Assembly: GCA_030737835.1 (NCBI GenBank)
Contig: JAUJYN010000014.1
Coordinates: 2,424,652 to 2,488,651 of the forward strand
From: Acorus gramineus
Taxonomy: Eukaryota > Streptophyta > Magnoliopsida > Acorales > Acoraceae
Direction of reading: 5' to 3'
Length of the DNA stretch: 64,000 bases
Part shown: positions 10,945 through 22,360 of the stretch, piece by piece
How the letters are laid out: every line of letters begins with the position of its first letter
Numbering within the stretch: the stretch's first letter is position 1
Notes under the pieces: generated by a model
Databases searched by the model: none
What the model saw: the letters and a program-made list of their open reading frames with translations, nothing else
Told to the model about the DNA's origin: nothing
Translations under genes and position numbers: made by a program

Positions 10945-11750
10945 CTAGACTTTTTTTTCGTTAGGTTTCAGCTCTGTGCTGATCATAATGACCTTGGGGC
11001 TAGCATTAGTTCCAAGGTTTAGCTCTTCCACCTTCTCACCCGCTTCTTCTATTTTTTCATCGAATTTTTGGAGACTCTGCTCAAATTCTTCAAGGATGTT
11101 TTCTTCTTGTTCGTCGTCTTCATCGCAGATTTCAAAGACTCCCAGACCATCACCTAAGTCTTCTATGTTGTCTAAGTCTGGTTCTTCTATGACCGCTATG
11201 GACTCAAATTTTTCTAGGCCAAAGATAGTCCCACTATGTCCTTTTATGTGGTTAAAGATATCGTCAGGTATCTGATTTCTAGAGGGCTTGATTGTTTTAA
11301 GTGAGGTAATAGGGCTGGAATGTTTAGTTTGGCTGGCCAGATGCTGCAAATTGTTTAGAAGATCAAAGTCAGCGCTGAAGGGGTGCCATGCTGGGGTGAA
11401 GTCATCCTTGTCAAACAAGGACCCTAAGGTTTTAGCTTCTTTTTTTTAAAAAAAATAGACAACTAATATTTACAACTTACTGGATTCAGGTGCTTCACCC
11501 AACTTTTCTCCAACAGCTGGCGCTCCTTTGTTGCAATGCTTGCGCACTGCAAGGAAAGAGCACTCCGTTAGTTGGAGTGTTATCGACTGGCGGTGTGTGT
11601 GTTTTTAGAGGTTTATCTGGGTGTGGAAATAACCAATCGAGAGAGCCCGAAAGATAGTCTGGCTCTCTCTTTTGGATAGGGGTTAAGGGACAAGTGTACG
11701 TGGTTTCCCTAACTTGTTCCACAACCGTTCCTTTTACAAAATAACCCAAT
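10945..11750 (-). pseudogene. E1 protease-RT linker region
   Basis: This minus-strand coding trace lies between protease and RT. The segment 11,418-10,945 begins with MFDKDDFTPAWHPFSADFDLL and has an acidic middle rich in Glu and Asp. The segment 11,749-11,495 is lower in information. Tat elements commonly carry a poorly conserved linker here, so the call rests on position. A short A/T run near 11,442-11,456 probably marks a slip. Confidence 0.55.
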
Positions 11751-11766
11751 TATATTTCCCCTTAAA

Positions 11767-12218
11767 TTAGTATGTCAGGTGGATGAGCCAATGCCCTTCT
11801 TGTCCAGCCAAACCGGGAGTTTGATGGGTTCCAAGATCCCACTTCTTAGCCCTAGTCTTTCCTGGGATGTGACCAATGACTTTCATCATATGCCAGCCCG
11901 GGTTCTTAGGTTTAAGGTGATCTGCCTTTATAGTGCTAGTGAGAGTGCCTTGAAGGATCATCCAATTGATCGGGAAGTCTAAGATGTGGATGGTGGTTTC
12001 TTTTGGCCTTGGGTTGATGGTCTTAACAGTGGTAGTCTCATTATTAGTGAACTCTGATTTAGGTTCCTTGATTGCATCTCCCCGTATTTTGATTATTTGA
12101 ATTCCTATGGGGAATTTCAAACATTGATGTAGGGGAGAAGAGACCCCTTTGATTGAGGCTAACCATTTACATCCTAAGATCATGTTATAGTCAGAGTCCA
12201 TTTCTAATATTCCTTTTC
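11767..12218 (-). pseudogene. E1 protease, C-terminal part
   Basis: The reading starting MDSDYNMILGCKWLASIKGV, followed by LHQCLKFP, matches the end of a retropepsin-type protease (the YNAILGRPWL box of Ty3/gypsy proteins). It is separated from the N-terminal half (12,457-13,040) by a chloroplast-derived insert at about 12,219-12,456. The second half of this reading (EPKSEFTNNETT onward) is not recognised. Confidence 0.7.
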
Positions 12219-12456
12219 AGGTGGTCTACGAGCTGCCGCTCAATCTATTAGTTATGAAATACCATTAACTCTATGTGTATTATCAATATCTCTACGTGTG
12301 ATTCGTTGAAACATGAACTTTTATCCCCTTTTAAGGGGGTTGAATGTATTGAATACATCTCTTCAGTTTTTATTCATCATTCGATTCGGGTTGATAAACC
12401 GAACTAGATAGTTATATGAGTGAAATAAAACAGCTTAGAAATTCGCAGTAAGAAGA
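12219..12456 (+). other. ndhA: Chloroplast DNA insert: ndhA exon 1 end and intron start
   Basis: The plus strand at about 12,224-12,297 reads [20 protein letters not shown] and then SISL, the end of exon 1 of chloroplast ndhA (NADH dehydrogenase-like subunit A). The next bases, GTGTG, fit the GTGYG start of a group II intron, and the split within a Leu codon is where the ndhA intron lies. Sequence to about 12,456 looks like the intron start; the right edge is uncertain. It interrupts the minus-strand protease, whose two halves lie on either side. This is a nuclear plastid insertion (NUPT) and has no function of its own. Confidence 0.8.
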
Positions 12457-13040
12457 TTGACATATGCTTCGACGATTGTTTCTAAGGATCCTATTTTTAA
12501 TGGGAAGCCTTTAAAACCAAGAATTGGGCGAGCCGTTTTGTCATAGGTGAATATCTCTGAGTATCTGTTTCTAGGAGTGTGGTGATATGTCCGCCAATGT
12601 GTTCGAAAGTGCGTAGCAACATGAGGTTTACTCCTGCATTGGTATCGACCAATACTTTATCCAATGGATGTCCTTCAATATCAACTGTGATGCAGAGGGT
12701 TGAGTTGTTATTGACTTTGTCGCAGACTTCTTCTTTGGGCCTAAATGTTATCATGGGCCCTAGCCCTGCAGAGGCTAAGGCTACTGGCATGTTTAAGGTG
12801 GAGATTTGAGGGATAACTTGAACTCTTTCCAAAAACATCCTTAAGGCATGCTGGTGATGTTCCGAGGTTTCAATCAACTCTAGGATGGAAATATTTGCAG
12901 GGATTCTTCGGAGCTGGTCAAGGATGTCAATCCTATCTCCAGCATTTGCCTCCTCGGTTTCTGTTTCAGGTATGGGACGCCTATAGGTGGGGATAACATT
13001 GAAAATTCTGCCAGCCCTAGTTGTATGATGGTTTAGGGCA
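12457..13040 (-). pseudogene. E1 protease, N-terminal part
   Basis: An open minus-strand frame runs from about 13,040 to 12,497 and includes RIFNVIPTYRRPIPETE, HHQHALRMFLERVQVIPQ and then LDKVLVDTNAGVNLMLLRTF, the retropepsin active-site region. The usual D-T/S-G triad reads D-T-N, so the catalytic Gly is replaced. The protease would cut the Gag-Pol precursor. The second half of the domain resumes at 12,218 beyond the chloroplast insert. Confidence 0.72.
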
Positions 13041-13379
13041 TCAATCGTGGTCCGGGAAAACTGGTTCTTTGATAGGTTTAGGTTCTTGTTAACTGGTAGG
13101 ATGGGACTAAGCCTAGGGGCTGGCCTTATGTGAGAGGGGAGGGACTTTCATGGGGCTTGGGAGGATGGGGGAAGGTGCTGGAAGAATTAGGCCACCTGGA
13201 ATTATCCTGGGCAGTTCTTCATGGTTTGTGGCTCCTATAGTGTAGACGTTTTCAAAACTCAGGATTTTCGGTTCTTCTATGAAGGCTTGCATAGCTGGTT
13301 TTGGGTCTTGTATTTTGGTATTGATTATAGGATTGGGACATGCTAGGGTTTAGTTTTGTTTGGGTACAGGATTCAAGTG

Positions 13380-13620
13380 GGTTCCTGATGGTTTCATAGT
13401 TGGGTCATCTTTGAGTCCCCTGATGGTAGCCCAATCCAAGCATCTCTCTTCATCGAGGTCATAAACAATGTCTCTGAATGAGAAACACTGTTCAATGGTG
13501 TGAGCATGATATTGATGATATGGGCAATAGCGGGCAGTATCGGCACCAAGACGTGAAGGCCCTGAAGATGTTTGCTAGGGATTCCAGGAGCGGTGGGTAA
13601 CAATCCCTTCTATTTTTAAC
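13380..13620 (-). pseudogene. E1 gag zinc-knuckle fragment
   Basis: One minus-strand frame reads YCPYHQYHAHTIEQCFSF, a C-x2-H-like knuckle found near the end of Tat-type Gag, followed by RCLDWATIRGLKDDP. A Met-started reading in another frame is a shadow. The Gag core that should separate this from the N-terminal fragment at 13,700-14,000 is missing, so an internal deletion removed most of gag. Confidence 0.6.
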
Positions 13621-13699
13621 CATCTCGGTCAAGTTATGACTTGAGGGGTGGGAAATTCTAGCCTTTCTAGAGGGGTGATAGCATTCTAGTCAAGTTATA

Positions 13700-14000
13700 G
13701 AATGAAGCAGAAGAGGGTTACCTTTGTTGTTCTTCACGTGGGAGGTCCCACCATGATCGCTAGGCTGTCGGCATCGGATTTTGGAGAGGGGGTCTCTCTT
13801 GGAAAATGGAGAGAGGGGGAGGGGGGCCTCCTTTTTCTCCTCCTTGGTGCATGTGGGTGCGCGGCGTGTGTGGGGGTTCTTCAGGGGTTTGGATCCGGTG
13901 TGTGCCTTGGCAGGCTCGGTCAGATCATCTCTCGGAAGGGGGAAGGGGGTGTTTAGTTCCTGGCTGAGGCGGCCGACAGGTCCTCAGGAGGATTCAAGGG
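13700..14000 (-). pseudogene. E1 gag N-terminal fragment
   Basis: Read on the minus strand, this segment gives LPRDDLTEPAKAHTGS and PLKNPHTRRA, which match the equivalent region of E2 at 22,498-22,880 (LPRDDLTKPAKAHTES). It starts directly at the presumed primer site. A stop interrupts it near SAASARN. No RNA-binding or capsid core is visible. Confidence 0.5.
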
Positions 14001-14015
14001 TTGTTGTGATCGCCA
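14001..14015 (-). promoter_or_regulatory. Presumed primer-binding site of E1
   Basis: On the minus strand the sequence is TGGCGATCACAACAA, two bases after a run ending GAAAGCA. E2 has the same layout at about 22,867-22,881. The TGG start and the CA end two bases away fit an LTR/primer-site junction. I cannot assign the tRNA from memory with confidence. Confidence 0.4.
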
Positions 14016-14204
14016 CCTGCTTTCTCAAAAAGCAGGAAAAGTTGGGGTGGATTTGATCGCCTTCGTGGGGGAGTTTGTGGGGTCTCCGCTCTGAGATACG
14101 GGCATGCCGTACATAGAGGTGAAAACAGGGATCGCTTTTGCTTTGGGAACTTGACTAAAGGAGGTTTGGGAAATCCGGGTGTAGGTGAGGGTCGGCTAGT
14201 TGTT

Positions 14205-14382
14205 TTTATCCACCTGGTGGAGGATGGCTAGTTGGGAGTAGCCGCCCGGTGCCTGGCTCAACTTGGGCAGAGCCTGGGTAGGAAGTGGGTTGGGTTTGGC
14301 TACAGTTAAACTACATTTGACTTGGGTTTTGGAGAGGGTCTGGGAGAGTGGATTTGGAGTGGGATTGGGTGGAATTGACTCT

Positions 14383-14433
<51 letters not shown>

Positions 14434-14930
14434 TCTCTCAAGGGTTTTCAAGTTGGGGAGAAGGTATGGGCTTGTGGGTGTGGCTTGGGAAGGAAACGTA
14501 TGTGTTGATTTCAATTGGGGATATGCTAGATATTCTTTGGATGCCCCCTATTTATAGTAAATAAAGGCTCAGTGGAGTGTCCACTGAATAATAGATCAAA
14601 AAGGGTAATAAGGTGCTTGATTTGACCTTCCATTAGATCTTTGTTCTCTGACTGTGTCCAGGTGAGGGGTGGCATGTTCAAACTTGCCGCCTTGTCAGGG
14701 GCGGCTACTCTCAAGTAGCCACCCCTATCATAACCTGCCAAATGTCCCATCTCTGACAAGGGACAATCCGCCGCAATCACGCTGCTTTATGTCCCATCCC
14801 AGGAAGGCGGTTTGGGGTCTGTCAGGGGCGCGGCTAGTTGAAACTAGCCGCCCGGAATGGGGCAGCTACTCTCAAGTAGCCGCCCCTACCAGGCCTTAGG
14901 TTTTCCTATGTTTTTGGACTAAGTAGCCGC
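14205..14930. repeat. GGCGGCTA palindromes, LTR copy 2
   Basis: Palindromes with GCC-box arms occur at about 14,205-14,250 (two units), 14,697-14,726, 14,826-14,853 and 14,860-14,888, with a duplicated half unit near 14,924. More lie at 15,703-15,795. Arms stay recognisable while loops differ from the aligned units of copies 1 and 3. Confidence 0.75.
14381..14441. repeat. CT microsatellite in LTR copy 2
   Basis: A near-perfect CT run of about 60 bases lies downstream of the TATA box in LTR sense. It is the longest of the three LTR versions, and it creates long artificial Leu-Ser and Arg-Glu readings that are not genes. Confidence 0.9.
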
Positions 14931-15803
14931 CCTTACCAGGCCTTAGGTTTTCCTATGTTTTTGGACTAGGGCTTCTGGTTTTGGTTTCTAAGGGAGTTTT
15001 TTATTTAGATGTGCAAATGTGGTCATTTCTAAATGTCACTTGAAGTATTTTTGTCTTTGTGGACTGTGATCTTCCAAATGTGGTTACTTTTATAAATTAC
15101 TTAAAGTATTTTCGTCTCTTTGGATGTCAAAATTGATCTACAATTGTCCCTCATCGGACGGAGTCTTTTGTGTGAAACAGAAAGACTTCGACTGATGATA
15201 AGGAAAGAGACCCCTATTTTGGCCAGCCTGACCTTCAAGAAGTTTAGGTAACATGTCCAATGCTATTCAGGGAGTTGATTTAGTCTGTCAAAGGCTTGGT
15301 CTTGACTAGAATTTTCAATCGAAAGGAATGATCCAGGTGGAGGATGGGAAAAGTAAAGTAGCGAGTGATATAACCCTCGAATGGGGTTCTTAGCCATCGT
15401 GCGCAGAGCAGCCCTGCGTTAGTTTCCTTGTGTCTACCGTGCCATGCATAGAAACTCACCAAATCAAGGGGATATCGTAGATAGAAAGCAAGTAAAGGTA
15501 TTGAGTTGGTGAATTGGATTATTCAAAAGATAAAAATTCTGGAAAAGAACTAGAACTGAAGAAATTCGAACTGAACGGTATTGGAAATGTGATAAAACTT
15601 CAAGAGAGTTGTGTTTGATCAAGTAGGTTTTGGAAATAAACCAATACATGGCTGTTTGGTTTAGAAAACTTGGAAATAAGTGTGTTTGAGAAGCTGGCAG
15701 AGGGCGGCTAGTTGATTTTAGCTGGTAGGGAGGGGCGGCTACTTAGAATGAGCCAGCAGATGGGGAGCGGCTAGACGTGAGTAGCCATCGCCCGACTGGG
15801 TCC

Positions 15804-15812
15804 TTTATAACT
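15804..15812 (+). promoter_or_regulatory. TATA-like box of the E2 PMD gene
   Basis: The sequence TTTATAACT lies about 200 bases before the ATG at 16,007 and is followed by pyrimidine-rich leader DNA. The same box is at 24,461 in E3. It points away from the LTR's own promoter, which fires on the minus strand from 14,550. Confidence 0.45.
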
Positions 15813-16006
15813 GAAAAGAGACCTTCTCTCTCCCTACATTTTTAAAACGATTTTTCGTCCCTCTCTTCTTCTTCTTCTCCATTTTAAACCGAAAAAACAT
15901 CATTTTCTTCTCCCTCTCTCCCTCTATTTAGACCCAATCCATCTTCTCTTCTTGATTTTGAAACCCTAGGTCTTTGGGTTCCCCTTTTTCTTTGAAACCC
16001 GAGAAG

Positions 16007-16836
16007 ATGACGAGGTTGAAGGTGATTACTTCAAGGGGGAAACGATCCCGGGTGGCTCGTGGAGAGCGTAGCCCGAGCTCTTCATCATCGGACAGCAATA
16101 GGGTGGAGGAGGAGGTCACGGGAGAGGCCATGGGTGTGGCGGAGGTGCCATTGGTGGGCTCTGGTGCGGGTGAGGTCCGGGACACGCCTTCGGGGGATGC
16201 CCCGGGGGATGGGAGTGGTATGATAGGGTATACCCGTAAGAGGAGGCATGGGGGTAGACCGATGGAGGTCAAAAAGATGGGTTTGGAGGCCGGAGGGTCG
16301 GCCGAGGGTGAGGTAGAAGGGGTTGAGGTTGAGGGGGTTAGTGTGGAGGAAAGGGCGTCCTTGGCTGCCATCGTGGGGATGCTAGAGAGGGACGCCGGAG
16401 AGGCCAGAGATGAGGAGGAGGAGAGGACGGCTCTAGGGGACTACGAAGTCTTGGCTTCCGGTGTGATGGGCACGGAGGAAGGAGAGGGGATTGGAGTTGA
16501 GGTCTGGAGAGGCCAATGTTGGGGCCACAGAGGCCGAGTTTGGTATGGAGGAAGCCGAGGAGGCCGTAGTTGAGGAGGAGGGGGTGATGAGGAGGAGGGG
16601 GACAACGACGGGATGGACGATCCCGACGAGGATGAGGTGGAGTCTTCTGGGGCCATACGAGCCACGGTATTTCTTCTATTTTCCTTTTATTTTAACTCTG
16701 AACTCTATAGATGTCTTAAGATTATGCTTTTGTGAGTGTATTATGTTCGTATCTTAAGTAGTTATCGAGATATTTTATGCATGAGTGGGGGAAATGTGTA
16801 TATTCTTGGCATGTGTGAGTAGGGAGTGAGTACACA
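16007..16836 (+). pseudogene. PMD gene of E2: exon 1 and start of intron 1
   Basis: The reading starts MTRLKVITSRGKRSR and runs through an acidic, Gly/Glu-rich region with a conserved IGYTRKRRHGG patch. Exon 1 ends at 16,666 before a GT donor, as in E1 and E3. A frameshift near 16,500 breaks the last third. Intron 1 is interrupted at 16,837 by a solo LTR and resumes at 20,636; exons 2-5 are missing. The remaining intron sequence ends near 20,913. Confidence 0.7.
16832..16836. repeat. Target site duplication ACACA, left
   Basis: ACACA immediately precedes TGTCACGCC and is repeated at 20,631-20,635 right after the ATAACA end. The perfect 5-base match fixes both edges of the inserted solo LTR. 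Confidence 0.9.
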
Positions 16837-17376
16837 TGTCACGCCCCAGGGCGGCCGTCCCCGAGACGTGGCAATAATGAAATATCAGCTATCAATACCT
16901 GAGGCCAATAAAGACTCCAACAACAACACACAAGGTGGCAAAGCAAGGATAATAATGATAACTGACTGAAAAGCGGAAGCATAATATATAAACAATGTCT
17001 GTAAACCAAAAACATTATTACAGACTCGAATACACAATCACTGCACTGTGAGAGCCAAGTCTAGTCCAAATAAAATACAACCTGTGCCACATGCACGATT
17101 CACAATACATAAAATGACTCTAGGACTGTTGACAGCCTCGCACTCACCACCTGTCGGAAGAACGCTCCACGCCCATAAGACCACGCCACAGGAAAGCTCC
17201 AACTCCACGCCCAACACTGCCCCTGAAAAGAAACAGTATGCGAGGGGTGAGCTACAAGCTTAGTGAGTGGCTGGAAACCAATCACCATACAACAGTTCAA
17301 TACTCAAACAATTTCCTCTCAAGGAAAACATGGGTAGAAACCCAATGGATAATAAGGCCACGCGACGGCGCGACCA

Positions 17377-17750
17377 ACCTCACCCTCACCCTCACTCCCG
17401 GAGGAAGACTCTTGGGACTTTTGGGGAGAGACCATACCGTTGGTCGAAGAGACGCAGAATTACTGGTCCACACAACACTACTGAATCACCAACCTCACCC
17501 TCACCCTCACTCCCGGAGGGAGACTCTTGGGACTCTTGGGGAGAGACCATACCGTTGGTCGAGGAAACCCGGAATTACTAGTCGACACAACACTACTGGA
17601 TCATCTACATCGAGATAACTGCCCAACGATGTCTTTGAGCATCGATACGCAACCGGACCCAACAACTATGGGAACGGACGAACCACGAATGGGTCATGCG
17701 GCGACGTGTCTTCACCTCATCCTCACCCTCACCCTTTACAGGTGACATAG
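17377..17750. repeat. CCCTCACCC minisatellite in solo LTR C
   Basis: Two units of about 83 bases (starting near 17,379 and 17,492) each begin CCTCACCCTCACCCTCACTCCC and end in TACCGTTGGTCGA. A third CCTCACCCTCACCC is near 17,717. Related units occur in B LTRs and in solo LTR D. The minus strand has three or more GGGTGA repeats in a row. Confidence 0.75.
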
Positions 17751-19419
17751 GAATTTTGTAGAGATTAGATTCCTCTACACCCTCGGTCCACCGGTTGCCC
17801 TTTTCCCGGGTAGTCACTACTACCTGGTATACTCTAACGATCAGTACGCTTCCGAACGCATCGGTGGCACCTACGGATGGGAGCCCTCTGTCAGGACAGC
17901 TTTTTCAACGCTGGGAAGTTCCTACATCGGATCCAACGAAGGGGAGAACGACTCCACGCTCACAATATCATTCGTTAGCCTACTCCCGGGTAGCCTCTAC
18001 GTAGTATACCCCCACGATCAGTACATCTTGCCGCATGCATCGATAGTACCTACAGGTGGGGGACCTCTGTCAGGACAGCTACAACCTGAGACGCTTCAAC
18101 ACGGACGACATTGAAAGGAAACACTCCATGTTCGCAAAGAAGAAAAAACCCAATGGAAAAACAACTACTCTCGATAATCACATATCGATGATAGCGAACA
18201 CTATTGTACTCCCACACGGTTGCGTCGCTCGGACACAAGGGGGTCGCCTCTGCTCTCACGCAGAAATAATCCCAAGGCACATAACCCAACAGGCGGTTCA
18301 TATACACGCCTAGCATCGGTAGGCATAGTTTAATGCCCCAACTACCAGCTTAACAAAACCGATAAGATAATGAATTCTCCTAAATTCCAAATGAGTGCAT
18401 CGCTCGGATGCACAGGGGCGATTTCATCGCTAGCGCTCTAACTAATAAGGTACAACCCAACAACAGGTCATACCCACTCCTATTCTAGATAGGCCTAATT
18501 AGTTTCAACATGCTCATAATTATTACAGGAGAATTCTATCACCGAAGGAACTTGATCCACATGCACAATAACCTAAGTTTAGGGGTTCTCCCTAACATGA
18601 GTATATGGCATAAACAACACATCATGCAACATACATACAAGGCAAGGCCTAACTACACATACATATGAGGGCACTAATCGTATAAACATACAAAATATAC
18701 TCTAACATGCGTTGGATATCACCAACTTAAAAGAAAGGGTCAAGCGCGATCTCGCGCACTAACAGGTGCATGCCAATATTCCAAACGAACCTGAGTCGAG
18801 TCCGAAATCGCATCTACTTACTCAGTTCGTTCAAAGGGAGAGGGCGAGAGAGATCATCATCTCATGAAGCTGGTCATAGCTTTGCCCCATTAGCATGGGC
18901 GCAACAACTACACCACGCCCTCGAGTCTTATCGCAAGGGAATATTAGGCAGGTGCCCGTTATTAACCCAGACTTAATCATACTGAATATTCCAATTAATA
19001 TGGTGGGAGTAGTATTACAGTACTACCTAAGGCAGGCCATATTCTATACATCCATACACATTACAAAAATACATGCCCATACTAGAGGGGTGCATGCAAC
19101 ACAATCATTCATACATGGATACAATACATGTATATAGGCCTAGAATGCAAGATATCTAACATATTATAGTTTTACCATGGCCATACTACTTATCTACCAT
19201 GCATATTATAGCTAGGGGGCCCCATCGATGCGCGATGCGCGACTACGCGCGTCGAGCGCATCCCGAGGGGGGGGGATTGGATCAAACCACTCACCGCAAC
19301 CCGGGACCTCGCGCATCCCTTTCGACGAGATCTGCATGGTAAGGGCATCAAATTTGGTGAGTAACATCATAATATAACGCTTAGAAATTACTAGAAATAC
19401 CAAAGACTTAGACATGCAC

Positions 19420-19720
19420 GCATATGGGCTCGCACGCATGCGAGCACGCGCGTACGATCGCATGCCCAAGTGCCCTAGCACCTACCCGAGCCCCTGGGCA
19501 GCCCCACGCATGCCCCAGCACGCGCACGCACGTGCACGCACGCGCACACACGCGCGAGCGAGCACTGGCACCCAGCCGCGCGCCCAGAAACATGCCCAGG
19601 CGCTCTACCCCGCGCGCGCCCGCGCGCACTCGCGCGCACGTCTTGCACGCACCCCGCGCGCTGCTAGCGTCTGCGCGCACCCGCACACCCGCGCGCGCCC
19701 GGCCATTCTTAACCCCTTTT
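19420..19720. repeat. CG-rich alternating core of solo LTR C
   Basis: About 300 bases are dominated by CGCGCGC, CACGCACG and GCGCGCAC, giving Arg/Ala/His-rich shadow frames on both strands. Similar but longer cores are in B (39,960-40,560; 46,905-47,560) and D (55,150-56,110). Alternating purine-pyrimidine runs of this type can adopt Z-DNA. Confidence 0.8.
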
Positions 19721-20635
19721 AACCCCTCCCTCACACTTTCTCACTCACCCTAAACCAATTACCTAGCATGCATGACCTCCCCAACTATACCCCCTAAGCC
19801 ATGAAAAACCCAAGAAAAGAGGGGGAAGGGCTCACCTAGGGAGGGGGAATGAAAGGGGGAGATTCGGGGGCCCTCGATGCACCCGCGAGCACCTCAACCA
19901 CCACCACCACTACCACCACCTCCACAGCCCTCCTCAGCCTTCTTTGGCTGCAATTCAAGGGGGGGGGGAAGACATGAGAGGGTGCTTGAGAGAGGAGAAT
20001 CAACAATAACAACAAAGGCACAAAACCCACCTTCATGCACTTGCACCTCCACTTCTTGCTCCATCTTCTTCTCCTTGGCATAAAATCAAACACTTGGGGA
20101 GTGTTTGAAAGAGAGAAAGAGAGCTTAAAGAGAGGGAGGGAAAGTGTTCCACGAGTTGGGAGAGAGGGGGAGAGAGAGAGGGCAAAAAGGTCTTTTTCAT
20201 GCCCAAATAGTGTTTTGGGGTGACCTTAAGGGGGGGTGAGGTTAGGGTTAGGCTCACCCACACACAAACCAAATAACCAATGGTTTCTTCCTCCCCAAGC
20301 AAGGTGGGGGTAAGGTTACCAAGGGTCACCACATCCCCAAAATATCTCACACTATTCGACCCACCAGGAACTCTCAAAACCCGGATGCGATTCGGAACTG
20401 CATATTTTTCAAAACGTTACCGGAATTCGATGAAATTTTTATGGGTAGTACTAAACGGTACTAGGACCCATAATATGCAGTTAGATTTCCAATCAGAGTG
20501 CTCTAACTCCCGCAGGTGGCTAAAAGCCAAAATTTTAGCGACTCTGATCGAAAAAAAAAGAAAAGGCCCTGAATGACCCAGATGTGACCAAGGATTAACC
20601 GAAATGGCTCCAAATGACACAGGCATAACAACACA

Positions 20636-20913
20636 TGCTTGCTTGTCATGGGTTTTGAAATAAGCATGCTTTTATGGAAATAATCACGGTGGGATAAGTA
20701 GGTACGTATGGCATAAGAAAATGTTTTTAATCATGGTGGGGGTTTGTATGATGGAATTAACATGTATTTATGAAGTCATAGGGTGTTTTTAGTAAGTATA
20801 TATATAAAAGGTAATATGAGTATAGCATGCTGGCTTAGAGGGAGTAGACATGCATGTATTCATGAACCTATAGAGTTTTCCTTGAGAAGTAACCATGGTG
20901 GCAATATATATAT
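20636..20913 (+). pseudogene. Remnant of E2 PMD intron 1
   Basis: The sequence after the solo LTR duplication resembles intron 1 of the other copies: repeated TCACGGTGGGATAAGT, GTGGGGGTTTGTATG and GCATGCTTTTATG phrases like those at 2,550-2,900 and 25,600-25,740. It ends near 20,913 where unrelated sequence begins. Confidence 0.55.
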
Positions 20914-21472
20914 TGTTTGGATAAATTAATCCCAATTGCCAAGATCCGTCGATCGAGGTATAGATCGGATAACAAAAAAAAATTTATTAAATCTTTTTGA
21001 TATAACCCTACGAGGCGGAATTAGGGTTTACCTTTAGAACTCATATCAGAGTTCTTTTGAGGAGGAAGATCGGATCTAAAAGACGACGACGGATCGCTCG
21101 ATCGGAGCCTTCAGATCTTCTGTCGTATGTTCTTCCTATGTTGTAGATTCGCGGTGGAGCGTGGTCTCCTTGCTTCGAACGGCAGCCGCGAATCCCTTCA
21201 GTCTCTTTCTCTCCTTCTCCTCACCTTTTCTAGATACAAAGATCCTAAAGGGTTTCTAGGGTTAGGGTTTTGATCTCGGTGGAAATCATCTATCTTGAGA
21301 GAGAGAGGAAGCCACATATTTATAGGCTAGGGTAGGGACCTAAAGTAGAAATCAGTAATTGGCTCCTATGGGCTTGGGTACCATAACTCAACCTATAATT
21401 AAAACCAAAAGCCCATAAGTCATAATTCATTCCACTAAAGGATTATGACTGCACTCCAAATACTGTTTAGCA
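20914..21472 (-). repeat. Possible LTR of an unassigned element
   Basis: This block starts TGTTTGG and ends TTTAGCA. On the minus strand it has CTATAAATATGTGG (TATA-like, near 21,315-21,327) and GA-rich leader sequence, a layout typical of an LTR. Flanks TATAT and TATTT match at four of five positions. The ends are not inverted copies of each other, so the edges are provisional. It separates the E2 intron from E2 protease remnants. Confidence 0.35.
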
Positions 21473-22348
21473 TATTTTTTGGATTTTTGTTTTGGAAAGC
21501 ATGTAAACAAATATGTACAGGAGTGAGGAATGAAAGCTCACTTGGGTGGATCAGTCCCGGATTTGTGGATTTGAACCACTTCTTGGAGTCGGCTTTATGG
21601 GTCGGCTCATTTCTGATGGAGGTTTTGTGGGTTCAGTTCTTTTTTCTTCTCTTGCCCTCTTGGGTTTTCGCCCCTGTCCGAGCATATCTTCGGGCAAGTA
21701 ATTCTTCATTTTGTATGAGTACATCTCCCACTTGATGTGCATGGCACAGATGGTCCAGTTGCGGACTCGTGCCCCGTTGAAGCGTGCCTCTCCCCAGACA
21801 GATACCAATTCTCTGTGATACGCGGGAAGCGGAGGCATTGGTGCCGGGTAGATGAGACAGCTTCGATGCTGTCGAGCCACGTCCTTCCGACAATTAGGGG
21901 ATGAGGGGATCGGATGTCCATGACCATGCAGTTGACGATTGTGGCTACCGGGCCGATCTTAAGTGAGAGAGTAACCAGCCCGCAAATGTTTTTGCGTGTG
22001 CTGTCAAAAAGCGTAGTTGAATTCATTTAATGGTTCCAACCTAGGGACCTTGTCTTCAAGCTTTCGGTAAGCGGAGTAGGTTAGGACATTAGTTTTCACT
22101 CCCGTATCTATGAGAATGTGCCTGAATTCCCTCCCTTCAAGACTTGCAGTGATTGTAAGGGGCGCGGAGCGGGCCCCGGTTCTAGCAACTTCATGAGGGA
22201 GGAAGGCGATTAGACTGGTCTGTACGTTGTTGCTTACTGAGTTCGTGGTTCCGGCCGACCCTTCAGAGAGGTATCGAGTGCCGTAGGGGGATCTGGGCTG
22301 TCTGTCATCTTCAAACTCCGTACCTGGGTCTATGGTTAACGCAAACAT
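21473..22348 (-). pseudogene. E2 protease remnant
   Basis: The minus-strand reading 22,348-22,004 contains ITASLEGREFRHILIDTG, the retropepsin active-site D-T-G. The overlapping frame 22,026-21,706 continues with HPLIVGRTWLDSIEAVSS, the C-terminal box, so a frameshift lies near 22,020. The last part (21,551-21,700, basic and Pro-rich) is unassigned. RT, RNase H and integrase of E2 are absent: between here and the E2 PMD exon there is only intron and inserted DNA. Confidence 0.7.
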
Positions 22349-22360
22349 ATTGTGTAAGAC

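Larger units (their letters stand above)
14018..15800 (-). repeat. Tat-type LTR, copy 2 (5' LTR of E1, also bounds E2)
   Basis: This copy sits between the E1 primer site and the E2 PMD gene, so it serves as the 5' LTR of E1 and the 3' LTR position of E2. It contains a TATA box at 14,548-14,556 (minus) and a CT run at 14,381-14,441. A tandem duplication of about 48 bases lies at 14,876-14,971 (AGTAGCCGCCC ... TTTTTGGACTA twice), and a partial duplication of about 65 bases at 15,005-15,125. The left edge follows from the TGCTTTC start beside the primer site; the right edge is an estimate. Confidence 0.68.
16837..20630 (-). mobile_element. Solo LTR, Tekay-like family C
   Basis: This 3.8-kb block begins TGTCACGCCCCAG and ends AGGCATAACA, with a perfect ACACA duplication. 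It follows the layout of the two B LTRs (38,218-41,201 and 45,147-48,200): the same start, CCCTCACCC minisatellite, GC-rich core (19,420-19,720) and closing zone around GAATTCGATGAAATTTT. It has no internal region, primer site or coding domain, so it is a solo LTR left by recombination between two LTRs. By comparison with B it reads on the minus strand. It is about 750 bases longer than the B LTRs and clearly diverged from them. Confidence 0.85.

Noticed and set aside
15482..15489. GAAAGCA as the right edge of LTR copy 2
   Set aside because: It mirrors the TGCTTTC left edge, but the other LTR copies read TAAAGCA and no polypurine tract lies next to it.
17048..18316. Several 60-130-codon frames in solo LTR C
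   Set aside because: They overlap on both strands, follow the minisatellite, and are not conserved in LTRs B or D.
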